From an uncultured Ignavibacteria bacterium (GTDB lineage Bacteria > Bacteroidota > Ignavibacteria > Tepidaquicellales > Tepidaquicellaceae), in assembly GCA_937974175.1 (NCBI GenBank), contig CALJIG010000120.1, positions 124,001 through 188,000 of the forward strand: DNA of 64,000 bases, read 5' to 3'. The translations under genes and the position numbers were made by a program. This document shows positions 36,261 to 45,586 of this stretch, piece after piece (position 1 is the stretch's first letter; each line of letters starts with the position of its first letter). Under the pieces are notes generated by a model. That model was not told the DNA's origin. It saw only the letters and a list, made by a program, of their open reading frames with translations, and did not search any database.

Positions 36261-37544
36261 TTATAAACTTCTGATTTTAGGTACTCTTAAGAAGATGTAC
36301 AAAGAGCATATAAGAAGAATTATGGCGAAGAGTATAATTGCAAATGTTTCCCCAAGCCAGTCGGCAGTGTTTCCGATTAGCAATGAACCAAGAGGCATTA
36401 ACCCGAAGAAAGTAAAAGTATAGAATGCGAGAACTCTGCCTCGCAGCTCATCAGTAACTAACATCTGTAAAAATGCATTAGTAAGATTATAAACTAAAAC
36501 AGTGCTTGCGCCTACAATAAAAATTAAAACAAGTGCAGCAAACTCAAAATGGAAAAATGCAAAGAGTATAATGAATATGGGCATAGAGATTGCGCCGAGA
36601 GTATATAGCTTTCCTCTGAAATTGAATGTGCCAAGCGAAGCAACCACAAGGGCGCTGACAAGAGCGCCGACTCCGCGCGCGGATTGCAGCAGACCGTTAG
36701 TTGTAGAATCGCCTCCTAATATTTTTACAGCCCATGCCGGTATCAGAGTAGTGAATGAAACTCCGAGCAGACTTACTGCTGCTGAAAACAATACGAATGT
36801 TCTTATAAGTTTATGAGACTTTATATATAAAATACCTTCTTTTAAATCTGAAAATACAGAGGTGGTTTTTCTCGCGACTGCTTTTACATCAAGCTTTATC
36901 ATAAAGAGTCCTATGATAACTGCAATGAAAGAAACTGCATTGATTGTAAAACACCATGCCGGTCCAATTAAAGCATACAACACTCCCGATATTGCCGGAC
37001 CGACTGCCGAAGCTGTGTTAAACATTGTGGCATTGAGTGCAATTGCATTTGTAAGGTGCTCGCGGTGCACAAGTTCATTTATAAATGTCTGCCGCGCCGG
37101 AGCATCGAATGCGATTGCGATACCGGTAAGAAATGAAAGCAAAAGAATATGCCAAGGCTGTATATTTCCCGAGAAAGTAAGATAAGCAAGAATGATTGAT
37201 AAAATCATTAGAGCTACTTGTGTAATGATAAGAACAGTCCTGCGTGAAACTCTATCGACAACAACGCCGCCGTAAAACATAAATATCCACGATGGAATAC
37301 CGGAAGCAAAACCGACATAGCCCAGATATGAAGATGAGTTAGTAAGCTCATAGACCAGAAAAGCCTGAGCAGTTATCTGCATCCACGTGCCGATGAGTGA
37401 TATCATCTGGCCGTAAAACCAGAGCTTAAAATTTCTGTGCTTGAGTGCGGAAAAGGTATTTTTAAAACTGAGCTGCTTAAGAAATGTCTTGCTGAACTTG
37501 ATTATTTTATAGGGAAACGAGACTGAAGTAAGATTATCCGGCAT
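36261..37544 (-). CDS. MFS transporter (DHA3/EntS-like)
   Basis: A 427-residue major-facilitator protein with about twelve membrane helices. HRNFKLWFYGQMISLIGTWMQ, then VVDRVSRRTVLI in the loop after helix 2 and the conserved FDAPARQTFINELVHREHLTNAIALN, mark the MFS_3 (enterobactin-exporter/macrolide-efflux-like) group. The substrate is unknown. It lies 19 bp after the methyltransferase gene, so the two are probably co-transcribed. Confidence 0.92.
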   Translation of the reverse strand: MPDNLTSVSFPYKIIKFSKTFLKQLSFKNTFSALKHRNFKLWFYGQMISLIGTWMQITAQAFLVYELTNSSSYLGYVGFASGIPSWIFMFYGGVVVDRVSRRTVLIITQVALMILSIILAYLTFSGNIQPWHILLLSFLTGIAIAFDAPARQTFINELVHREHLTNAIALNATMFNTASAVGPAISGVLYALIGPAWCFTINAVSFIAVIIGLFMIKLDVKAVARKTTSVFSDLKEGILYIKSHKLIRTFVLFSAAVSLLGVSFTTLIPAWAVKILGGDSTTNGLLQSARGVGALVSALVVASLGTFNFRGKLYTLGAISMPIFIILFAFFHFEFAALVLIFIVGASTVLVYNLTNAFLQMLVTDELRGRVLAFYTFTFFGLMPLGSLLIGNTADWLGETFAIILFAIILLICSLYIFLRVPKIRSL

Positions 37545-37563
37545 TAAAAAAATTCACTAAAAA

Positions 37564-38409
37564 TTATAATTTCACCAACGTACAAAGATTTGCAGGTATT
37601 ACATTATCCTTATTCTCAAAAATATTTGTTGAGGCATACTCTTTTTCAATATCCTGAATTGTTTTCATTTCGCTTATCACAAAATCTTTTTTCGATTCAA
37701 TATAATCCTTATCGAATAAATAATAATCTTTAAGAGTATATCCGAAATTTCCTTCAAGGAATGTTTTTAATTTCTGAAGAACGGGGTAAGTCATAGCATC
37801 GGGTTTCCAGAAATCAAAAATTATTTCAGAGCCCTTCTTTTGTATAGAGCCGAGCGTTTTAAATAAATAATCCAAAGTGTTTTCATCGAGGAAAAAAGTT
37901 AATCCTTCCATTATAATTAGTGAACGGTTCGATGAAGCTATTGCTCCGTTAAGCTTTGAGCGAAGATATTCTCTATCAATAACATTTCTTAAATCAATGG
38001 GATAATAATAAACATCACGGTAGGGAATTATAGCTTCCTGTATAAATTTTTCAATTCGTTCTTTTTTGTAGTAGATAATATTTTCAAGGTCAACTTCGAC
38101 GTATTCAAATTTTCCTTCAAGCAGGAACGGGTAGTTCGTAAATCCCGAGCCGATATTAATTATTGCAGGATTGTTATGAGTCTTTATAAATTCTTTCTGC
38201 TTCTCGTAAAAAAATCTGTGGCGAAGGCTGATAAATAAATCATCGTAGGGATAAACTTCACTGCCAACGCGTTTATATAAATCACGCGCTTCATCCGTTA
38301 TCCAGAGGTGCGCATAAATATCTTTGCTTAGCATTACTTTTTCAGAGCGGGATACATTTACAACAAAGGCAGTTCCCGATAAGTCAGGTGAAATTTTATT
38401 TGTCGGCAT
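37564..38409 (-). CDS. SAM-dependent methyltransferase, leucine carboxyl methyltransferase/TcmP family
   Basis: A 281-residue class I methyltransferase. The SAM-binding stretch is INIGSGFTNYPFLL, with the acidic residue at the end of strand beta2 in YVEVDLENI. LIIMEGLTFFLDENTL near residue 170 is typical of the PPM/LCMT (TcmP/YktD-like) group, which O-methylates small polyketides or acids. The substrate is unknown. Its neighbours are an MFS exporter downstream and ispG upstream. Confidence 0.85.
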   Translation of the reverse strand: MPTNKISPDLSGTAFVVNVSRSEKVMLSKDIYAHLWITDEARDLYKRVGSEVYPYDDLFISLRHRFFYEKQKEFIKTHNNPAIINIGSGFTNYPFLLEGKFEYVEVDLENIIYYKKERIEKFIQEAIIPYRDVYYYPIDLRNVIDREYLRSKLNGAIASSNRSLIIMEGLTFFLDENTLDYLFKTLGSIQKKGSEIIFDFWKPDAMTYPVLQKLKTFLEGNFGYTLKDYYLFDKDYIESKKDFVISEMKTIQDIEKEYASTNIFENKDNVIPANLCTLVKL

Positions 38410-38490
38410 TGAGATAAGATTGAGAAGTTTTATTTCAAGTTATAAGAAGTTAACAGAAGGGATTTTAATTTTCTATATCAATATTCTACT

Positions 38491-40440
38491 TTAATTTTCC
38501 ACTTCTTTCCAGTCGCCGTTCTCTTTTATTAAGCCGATAAGCTGGTCAACCGCTATATCCGTATCAATACTTCGCTTCACAACTTCTTTCCCTTTGTATA
38601 AAGTTATTTTTCCTACTCCGCTGCCTACGTAGCCGTAATCAGCATCAGCCATTTCACCGGGACCATTAACAATGCATCCCATGATGGCAATCTTGACACC
38701 TTTAAGATGATTTGTTCTGCTTCTGATTTTTGCAGTTGTTTCCTGAAGGTCAAATAATGTTCTTCCGCAGGAAGGGCAGGAAATATATTCAGTCTTTGAA
38801 ATTCTTGTGCGCGTTGCCTGAAGAATTCCGAATGAAGTCTGGTTTTGTGTTTCAATGCGTGTGCTGCCTTCAAGCCATACACCGTCACCGAAGCCGTCGA
38901 TAAGTAAACCGCCGAAATCTGTTGCAGAGTAAAGCATCAGATTGTCTTCTGAGATATTCTGATAATTTCTCTTTATGATAACAGGAATATCAATTCCTCT
39001 GTTCATTAATTCGATAAAGGAACGTCTTATATCGGCAAAATAATTTTCGTTGCTGCTTGTCAGAATGATAACGCATTTAGTTTCGTTCTTCAGAAATTCC
39101 AAATCAGCGTAATAAATATCGTCAGATGTTAATGATAAGAAATTTAATCTTTGAGATTTACTTTCCGCAGTTAAGTACTCATGTAAATTTAGTAAAGGGA
39201 ATGTATTATCTTTATCTTTCTGAATTTCCCAGAATGTATAATCAAAAATTTTGTGAAGCGTTCCCGGCAGCTCGTATTCAATATCATGTTCACCTAAATA
39301 AATATAATCGGGAGCTATATCTGCAATATTCCATTTATCAAGCTTAGCGCTGTAATCATATCCTGCTTCTTTAAGATAAGCAGGGTTCTGAATCATATCT
39401 GCATTGGGCGTAAGTATTACAACAGGTACATTATGATTCCCGATTTTCTCAACTGCAAATGTTTTTCTTCTTTTATAATCTAATGGATTATATGGAAGAA
39501 CTGATTCATCTTCAATCGGTTTTATTTCTTTTGAATTACCTCTGTTCGTATATCTTTCAACAAGCTCTTTGCATACGGGAATTTCAAATTCAGGCTCTTC
39601 AGTTAAAGAAACTCTGACCGTATCGCCGATACCGTCTTCAAGCAGTGTTCCTATACCGACAGAAGATTTTATTCTGCCGTCAAGTCCGTCGCCGGCTTCC
39701 GTTACTCCCAGATGAAGAGGGTAGTTCATTTCTTCCTCATGCATTTTTATGATGAGTAATCTATATGCCTGAATCATTACCTGCGGATTGCTTGCCTTCA
39801 TTGAAAGAACTATCTGATGGTAATTTTCATCTTCGCAAATGCGTAAAAATTCGAGAGCTGACTCAACCATTCCCAGAGGAGTATCGCCGTAGCGGCTCAT
39901 TATTCTATCTGAAAGTGAACCGTGATTCGTTCCGATACGCATCGCAGTTCCGTACTCTTTACAGATTTTTACAAGCGGAGTAAATTTTTCTCTTATGCGT
40001 TCAAGTTCCTGTTCATAAAATTCATCGGTGTAATTATAGACAGCAAATTTTTTCTTATCGGCATAGTTGCCCGGATTTACTCTTACCTTCTCAACAATTC
40101 TTGCAGCCATCTCTGCTGCATTGGGAGTAAAGTGAATATCTGCAATAAGCGGCGCTTTATATCCGCGCTCTCTTAATTCTTTTTTTATGTTTTCAAGGTT
40201 CTTAGCTTCATTCATACTCGGCGCAGTGATGCGAACGTAATCTCCCCCCGCCTCAATTATTCTTATGGACTGCTCAACAGTTGCAATGGTATCCATAGTA
40301 TCGGTTGTAGTCATCGATTGAATCCTTATCGGATTATCTCCGCCAAGCGGAACGTCTCCGATAAAAACTTCACGTGTCTTCAATCTTGAATACTTTGTTA
40401 AGCTGTTATTATATTTTATATTTTGCGCAACTGCTTCCAT
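38491..40440 (-). CDS. ispG: 4-hydroxy-3-methylbut-2-enyl diphosphate synthase (long IspG)
   Basis: A 649-residue [4Fe-4S] enzyme that turns MEcPP into HMBPP in the isoprenoid pathway. The TIM barrel (about 15-320) begins TREVFIGDVPLGGDNPIRIQSM. The C-terminal cluster domain has the Cys ligands in ISCPSCGRTLFD and IMGCIVNGPGEMADADYG. Between them an extra ~200-residue domain (about 325-530) is inserted. This long form is known from Bacteroidota/Chlorobi and plants, against ~370 residues in E. coli. Its start is 13 bp downstream of the rhomboid stop. Confidence 0.96.
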   Translation of the reverse strand: MEAVAQNIKYNNSLTKYSRLKTREVFIGDVPLGGDNPIRIQSMTTTDTMDTIATVEQSIRIIEAGGDYVRITAPSMNEAKNLENIKKELRERGYKAPLIADIHFTPNAAEMAARIVEKVRVNPGNYADKKKFAVYNYTDEFYEQELERIREKFTPLVKICKEYGTAMRIGTNHGSLSDRIMSRYGDTPLGMVESALEFLRICEDENYHQIVLSMKASNPQVMIQAYRLLIIKMHEEEMNYPLHLGVTEAGDGLDGRIKSSVGIGTLLEDGIGDTVRVSLTEEPEFEIPVCKELVERYTNRGNSKEIKPIEDESVLPYNPLDYKRRKTFAVEKIGNHNVPVVILTPNADMIQNPAYLKEAGYDYSAKLDKWNIADIAPDYIYLGEHDIEYELPGTLHKIFDYTFWEIQKDKDNTFPLLNLHEYLTAESKSQRLNFLSLTSDDIYYADLEFLKNETKCVIILTSSNENYFADIRRSFIELMNRGIDIPVIIKRNYQNISEDNLMLYSATDFGGLLIDGFGDGVWLEGSTRIETQNQTSFGILQATRTRISKTEYISCPSCGRTLFDLQETTAKIRSRTNHLKGVKIAIMGCIVNGPGEMADADYGYVGSGVGKITLYKGKEVVKRSIDTDIAVDQLIGLIKENGDWKEVEN

Positions 40441-40453
40441 TAAAAGAATAAGT

Positions 40454-41377
40454 CTATCTTAATTTTTTGCTTTCAGTAAATAAAATTCTTTTTTCTTCTT
40501 CAGTAAGGCTTTGATAACCGCCCTGACTGAGCTTATCTAATACTGCATCTACTCTTTCCTGCGCATGTTTAAATCTCTCATCGGTTTCAGATTTATAATC
40601 TGTAAGGGGCAGATCTTCATATTCTGCTGTTTTTATTTTATCTGAGCCATTCGGGTATAATGGAGTAATCCTTGTCGGCTCTTTATATCCCGAACCGGGA
40701 ACATTGCCAAACGGATTTTTTGGTTTTCCCCCAAGGCTAATGTTTCCAATTTTTTTGTACGTGATGAGCAGATAGATAAATCCTATAATTCCTCCGCCTA
40801 AGTGAGCAATATGAGCAACGCCTGAATTGACACTATTACTTGCAGAAATAAATTCTATCACCATATAAAGCACAACCAGATATTTTGCTTTGATAGGAAC
40901 AAAGAAGTATAAATAAATAGGTCTATCGGGAAAAAGAAATCCGAATGCTACAAGAATACCATATATGGCACCCGATGCTCCGATAGTAGGAGCAGCCTGC
41001 CCGAATAACGGAGCAATAAATAAATTTGCTACACCTGCGCCTACTCCGCATAGAAAATAGTATATGAGAAATTTTTTAGTTCCCCACATATTTTCAATAT
41101 CCATTCCGAACATCCAAAGCGCAAACATATTAAAAAATAAATGCATGAAGCCGCCGTGCAGAAACATATAAGTAACCAGCTGCCACGGTAAAAAATATCC
41201 GGAATTTATCGGCCAGAGGTAAAAGTATTTTGCTAAAATATTACTGAATACAACATTGTTACCCAGTAAAAATTGTACTATAAAAATTGCTACGTTTGAA
41301 ATAAGCAGAAATTTTATCACGGGCGGAAAAAATCCAAACCCACCAAAGAAACTCGGCCTTCTGTAATAGTTACTCAA
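40454..41377 (-). CDS. Rhomboid family intramembrane serine protease
   Basis: A 307-residue membrane protein with six hydrophobic helices in residues 20-210. The catalytic pair is Ser135 in TIGASGAIYG and His192 in HIAHLGGG. The supporting HxxxN motif (GGFMHLFFNMF) and WR-like loop position are present. The C-terminal ~95 residues are soluble and charged. It cleaves transmembrane substrates, which are unknown here. It is 13 bp upstream of ispG and 41 bp downstream of the nucleotidyltransferase gene. Confidence 0.93.
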   Translation of the reverse strand: MSNYYRRPSFFGGFGFFPPVIKFLLISNVAIFIVQFLLGNNVVFSNILAKYFYLWPINSGYFLPWQLVTYMFLHGGFMHLFFNMFALWMFGMDIENMWGTKKFLIYYFLCGVGAGVANLFIAPLFGQAAPTIGASGAIYGILVAFGFLFPDRPIYLYFFVPIKAKYLVVLYMVIEFISASNSVNSGVAHIAHLGGGIIGFIYLLITYKKIGNISLGGKPKNPFGNVPGSGYKEPTRITPLYPNGSDKIKTAEYEDLPLTDYKSETDERFKHAQERVDAVLDKLSQGGYQSLTEEEKRILFTESKKLR

Positions 41378-41418
41378 TTTATCTTTTGTATGTTAATATT
41401 ATAAAATGTGATAGTATC

Positions 41419-42159
41419 TTAAATGTTCATGTTTTTTGCGCGTTCGTAGTCTTCAACAGTATCTATTTCCATGCACTTATAATGTGAAACATCAATTGCA
41501 TATATACTGTTCCTTTCAATTTTAGCATTATTTTTTGACTGAATCACTTCTTCAAATGACTTTTCATAAAACTCGTTTACGTTTCTTTCGTTGATTATTT
41601 TTCTATCAAGAACTTTATACAGCTCATCCATAAAATCTAACGAAAATTTCTCTATACCGATAGACTCTCCCGCAGATTTTTTTAAATCAGTTACTTTGCT
41701 TATCTCCAGAATTTTTTTGTTTTCATCCAATACAACTTTTATCTGCTCTTCGTCAAGCTCCGTTTCAAAGTTTACGGCAAGGCAGTTTTCGTGATGCGAG
41801 TCCAGCAGCTCTTTTATTATTCCTTTATCAAATAAAATATCGCTATCCAGTAAAATAACATCTTTAGTAATAAAATTCTTCGTCATCCAGAGGGAGTAAG
41901 AGTTATTGTTATTTGCAAAATCAGGATTTGAAAGAAACTGTATCTTGTAATCTGAAAAATTTTCTTTCAGATAACTTTTTATCATATTTTCCCTGTAACC
42001 CGTAACAAAAACGAAATTTGTAATTCCATTTGCAATTACATTCTCCATTGTTCTATGCAAAAGGTTTTTACCGTTCACTTCGAGAAGGCATTTAGGAGTT
42101 GTATCTGTTAAAGGTCTTAATCTTTTTGCCAGACCTGCGGCAAGTATAATAGCCTGCAT
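41419..42159 (-). CDS. Sugar/alcohol-phosphate nucleotidyltransferase (LicC/IPCT-like)
   Basis: A 246-residue nucleotidyltransferase of the GT-A-like fold. The nucleotide loop is LAAGLAKRLRPLTDTTPKCL (residues 6-25), the metal-binding LLDSDILFD follows at about 98-106, and the region SNPDFANNNNSYSLW is characteristic of phosphocholine cytidylyltransferase-like enzymes. It overlaps the CDP-alcohol phosphotransferase gene by one base. The pair thus looks like an activation (CTP + alcohol phosphate to CDP-alcohol) plus transfer module. Inositol-1-P or phosphocholine are candidate alcohols (inference). Confidence 0.88.
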   Translation of the reverse strand: MQAIILAAGLAKRLRPLTDTTPKCLLEVNGKNLLHRTMENVIANGITNFVFVTGYRENMIKSYLKENFSDYKIQFLSNPDFANNNNSYSLWMTKNFITKDVILLDSDILFDKGIIKELLDSHHENCLAVNFETELDEEQIKVVLDENKKILEISKVTDLKKSAGESIGIEKFSLDFMDELYKVLDRKIINERNVNEFYEKSFEEVIQSKNNAKIERNSIYAIDVSHYKCMEIDTVEDYERAKNMNI

Positions 42160-43058
42160 TATTTTACCACCTCGTATTTTTTCAGAACGTTTTTTTGCAT
42201 AATTAAAAATATTATGAATAGTATGTTGCAGATAGTAATGTTAAAAATGAGATACAAATCAATTCGATTTATAACTGAGAAAAATGCAAGCATTACCATG
42301 TGTGTTGTTGAACCTAACCAGCTCCAGAGCCTCAGCAGTAATCTGTTATCTTTGTAATACTGCTCGGGTGTAACGGTAAATGTTGTCTTACTTCTTACCA
42401 TCTTTGACTGGCGTCGCGAGTAGAATAAGTATGCATTGATAAGCAGCTTTTCTATTACTCTGCCTTTTATGTTTTTTAGCTTTTCTTTTTCTTCTTCAAA
42501 CTCTCTTATCTCATCATTTACATCGGAAGACATTCCGTGTACATATTGTAAAAAAGAATTTCTATAGAAATCAAAATAGAATGCCTGTACAGCTGCAGAG
42601 ATTCCTCCGCCAAGGCAGAGTAACAACCCTGTCATCCCGCTGCCTGTAACTTTTGCAACAGCAACACCAAGACAGATATAAATTGTTGTAGAGACTACGT
42701 AATCTATAAATCCGTCTATGGCTCGCCCTAGCAGCGTTCCGTTTTTTTTCAGACGGGCAAGCTGGCCGTCGGCGCAGTCTAATGTGTTAGACGTAAAATA
42801 TAATATTGATGCAATTATAAAATATGTATGCGTGCCTAATGAATAAGTAAGTCCGGCAATAACTCCGATAATCATAGCAACAATTGAGATATGATTAGGA
42901 GTTATATTGGTATTATAGATCAGTTTTACGAATACAAATGATACCGGTCGGAAAATAATTAAATCAAATATTTCCTCTGCTTCGACTGTCTTTAACGAGG
43001 CTTTAAATTCCTCAAATAAAGTCAGACGGACATTGCCATCACTTTTACTAAACGACAT
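42159..43058 (-). CDS. CDP-alcohol phosphatidyltransferase family protein
   Basis: A 299-residue membrane enzyme. The full family signature is seen as D94-x2-D97-G98-x2-A101-R102-x8-G111-x3-D115-x3-D119, which binds the CDP-alcohol through two metals. About six membrane helices surround it, with a hydrophilic insertion (about 170-225) between helices. It overlaps the nucleotidyltransferase stop/start by one base and lies 24 bp after kup. The product could be a phospholipid head group or a di-myo-inositol phosphate-like solute. Confidence 0.92.
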   Translation of the reverse strand: MSFSKSDGNVRLTLFEEFKASLKTVEAEEIFDLIIFRPVSFVFVKLIYNTNITPNHISIVAMIIGVIAGLTYSLGTHTYFIIASILYFTSNTLDCADGQLARLKKNGTLLGRAIDGFIDYVVSTTIYICLGVAVAKVTGSGMTGLLLCLGGGISAAVQAFYFDFYRNSFLQYVHGMSSDVNDEIREFEEEKEKLKNIKGRVIEKLLINAYLFYSRRQSKMVRSKTTFTVTPEQYYKDNRLLLRLWSWLGSTTHMVMLAFFSVINRIDLYLIFNITICNILFIIFLIMQKNVLKKYEVVK

Positions 43059-43082
43059 TTTTACCTATGGATGTTTTAAAAA

Positions 43083-45038
43083 TTAAATTTCGACTTGTGA
43101 GCCGACTTCATAAACCCTGCTTACAGGGAGCTTAAAGAATTCCGTTGCTCTCTGAGCATTGTTAGACATCAGTACGAACAGCTTATTTTTCAATCTTCTC
43201 AGTCCCGGCTTATCATTTACAATTAATGTTTCTCTTCCGAGGAAGAACGTGGTTTTTTCTACGTTAAGGCTGATGCCTTTCGGTTTTAAGAACTCTATTA
43301 TTTTATTGATATCCGGCGCTTCCATAAATCCGTAGTTAGCAATCACTTTGTAAAATCCCTCTGCATGCTGTTCAACAACGATTCTTTCCTCGTCTTTAAT
43401 GCGCGGTACTTTAGAAATTTTTATTGTTAATATTATTATAAGCTGATGTAATAATTTATTGTGTTTGATATTTAATATCAATGGCGGAGGTGTGCCGTTG
43501 ATATTGCTTGACATATAAACTGCCGAGCCCGGAATAAAAGTCATGCGTGTACTCATAAATTCCTCTATGAAATTCTGTAAAGATTCCGTTTCCTTTTGAA
43601 TTTTTTCCATCAATGCTCTCCTTCCGCTGTTCCATGTTTTCATCATTATATAAATCACAGCGCCCATTACAATCGGTACCCAGCCGCCATGGAAAAATTT
43701 CAATAAGTTTGCTCCAAAGAATGAAACATCAATTGCGAAGAAGAACAGTGTTACTAAAATAGCTGTGGTCTGAGACCACTTCCATGACTGTGTCATTACA
43801 AAGTATGCAAGGATGGTTGTAATTACCATTGTAGTAGTAACTGCAATACCGTATGCAGCAGCTAAATTGCTAGATGTTTTAAAGCTGAACACAAGAGCTA
43901 TTGTTGCAAGGAATAATGCCCAATTCAATTGAGGAATATATATCTGCCCTCTCTCCATTTCTGAAGTGTGAATTGTCTTAAGCCTTGGCAAATATCCTAA
44001 AAGTATTGCCTGAAATGTTAATGAGAATGCGCCTGATATTAAAGCCTGTGATGCAATTACTGTTGCAAAAGTAGCAAGTATTACAAGCGGGTATAATGCC
44101 CACTGCGGAGCAAGTAAATAAAAAGGATTTGATGCCGCGGCAGGATTGCCTAATACTAATGCTCCCTGCCCCAAATAATTTATAAATAAACATGGAAGTA
44201 CAATTGTAAACCATGCAATGCGGATGGGCTTTCTTCCGAAGTGACCCATATCTGCATACAGTGCTTCACCCCCCGTAATAACAAGGAAAACTGAGCCGAG
44301 AACAACGAAGCCGTGAAACTGATTTTGTACAAAAAAGTTAATCGCATAATAAGGATTAACGGATTTTAAAACTTCAAAATTTGTAACTACACCTTTTATT
44401 CCAAGAATGGCTAATGTTATAAACCATATGAGCGTTACAGGTCCGAACATTTTACCTACGCTGCCCGTACCTTTTTTCTGCACTGCAAACAGGCAGAATA
44501 AAATTATAACTGTAAGGGGAATTATATAAGGTTCAAAAAAAGGTGTGGCTATATTCAACCCTTCGACTGCCGATAAAACGGAAATAGCCGGAGTTATAAC
44601 TCCGTCACCATATAACAAGGCAGCACCGAATAAACCCAGCGAAACAATTACCATACCTGCCCGTGATTTTCCCGAAGGTTTTACCAATGCCATTAAAGCA
44701 AGTATACCGCCTTCGCCGTCATTATCTGCGCGCAGAATAAAGACGAGATATTTTATCGTTACAACTATGATAAGCGACCAGAAAATTAACGAGAGCACGC
44801 CAAGCACGTTATCGTGATTAGGCGCAAGACCGTAATGGCCGCTGAAGCACTCGCGCAATGCATACAACGGGCTTGTGCCTATATCTCCATAGACAACACC
44901 CAATGCGCCGAGGCTTAACGTGAGTATGTACTTTAAGTTTGTTTTACCGTGGGGAGAATTACTACTGTGATAGTCCGAATCGGTGTTTCCGCTTGGCTCT
45001 TTTTCTAGCTTCGCGGCGTCAGTACCTGATGTATCCAA
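43083..45038 (-). CDS. kup: Potassium uptake protein Kup
   Basis: A 651-residue K+/H+ symporter of the KUP/HAK/KT family. An N-terminal hydrophilic stretch of ~30 residues is followed by GALGVVYGDIGTSPLYALRECF, the family's first helix motif, then about twelve helices including DNDGEGGILALMAL and GDGVITPAISVLSAVEGL. The C-terminal ~150 residues are cytoplasmic. It lies 24 bp upstream of the CDP-alcohol gene. If that module makes an osmolyte, a shared osmotic-stress transcript would make sense (inference). Confidence 0.96.
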   Translation of the reverse strand: MDTSGTDAAKLEKEPSGNTDSDYHSSNSPHGKTNLKYILTLSLGALGVVYGDIGTSPLYALRECFSGHYGLAPNHDNVLGVLSLIFWSLIIVVTIKYLVFILRADNDGEGGILALMALVKPSGKSRAGMVIVSLGLFGAALLYGDGVITPAISVLSAVEGLNIATPFFEPYIIPLTVIILFCLFAVQKKGTGSVGKMFGPVTLIWFITLAILGIKGVVTNFEVLKSVNPYYAINFFVQNQFHGFVVLGSVFLVITGGEALYADMGHFGRKPIRIAWFTIVLPCLFINYLGQGALVLGNPAAASNPFYLLAPQWALYPLVILATFATVIASQALISGAFSLTFQAILLGYLPRLKTIHTSEMERGQIYIPQLNWALFLATIALVFSFKTSSNLAAAYGIAVTTTMVITTILAYFVMTQSWKWSQTTAILVTLFFFAIDVSFFGANLLKFFHGGWVPIVMGAVIYIMMKTWNSGRRALMEKIQKETESLQNFIEEFMSTRMTFIPGSAVYMSSNINGTPPPLILNIKHNKLLHQLIIILTIKISKVPRIKDEERIVVEQHAEGFYKVIANYGFMEAPDINKIIEFLKPKGISLNVEKTTFFLGRETLIVNDKPGLRRLKNKLFVLMSNNAQRATEFFKLPVSRVYEVGSQVEI

Positions 45039-45160
45039 TTAAATTCTTTAATTTCTGTTAAATTTGCTTAACAAACATATAATAATTAAACAAAACATTA
45101 AAGATAATAGTTATTAAAGGATTTACAAATATCGAAAAATAGCTTATATTTATGTTAAAT

Positions 45161-45586
45161 TTATAGTGATTTTATAAATTTGTGAACTTCTTCTTTAATC
45201 TCATCTCTTATTACCGCAATTTTTGGAAGCTTTTCCTCTTTGCTTCCTGTCAATTTTGAAGGGTCACTAAAACTCCATTGAATTTTTTTACCTGCTCCCG
45301 GAAATACCGGGCATTTATCTGCCGCTTCTTTCTCGCAAACTGTTATCACATAATCATAAAAATTATTATTCTCAGCTAAATCAAAAACACTTTTTGTTTT
45401 ATTTTTGGAAATATCTATTCCTGTTTCTGCCATGGATTCAACTACAAGCGGATTCAAAACTCCCGGCTCTATTCCCGCACTTTCAGCTATAAATTTCTCA
45501 TTGCCAAATTTATTCAGAAATGCCTCTGCCATCTGGCTTCTTGCGCTGTTGTGAATGCAGACAAATAATACTTTTATTTTATTCAT
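45161..45586 (-). CDS. arsC: Arsenate reductase, thioredoxin-coupled (LMW-PTP type)
   Basis: A 141-residue arsenate reductase that reduces As(V) to As(III). The nucleophile P-loop is Cys10-IHNSA-Arg16, and the redox pair Cys84 and Cys92 (VCEKEAADKC) matches the Cys10/82/89 triad of the thioredoxin-linked family. It overlaps the acr3 stop by 8 bp and is the last gene of the ars operon, so As(III) formed here would be exported or methylated by the neighbouring products. Confidence 0.95.
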   Translation of the reverse strand: MNKIKVLFVCIHNSARSQMAEAFLNKFGNEKFIAESAGIEPGVLNPLVVESMAETGIDISKNKTKSVFDLAENNNFYDYVITVCEKEAADKCPVFPGAGKKIQWSFSDPSKLTGSKEEKLPKIAVIRDEIKEEVHKFIKSL

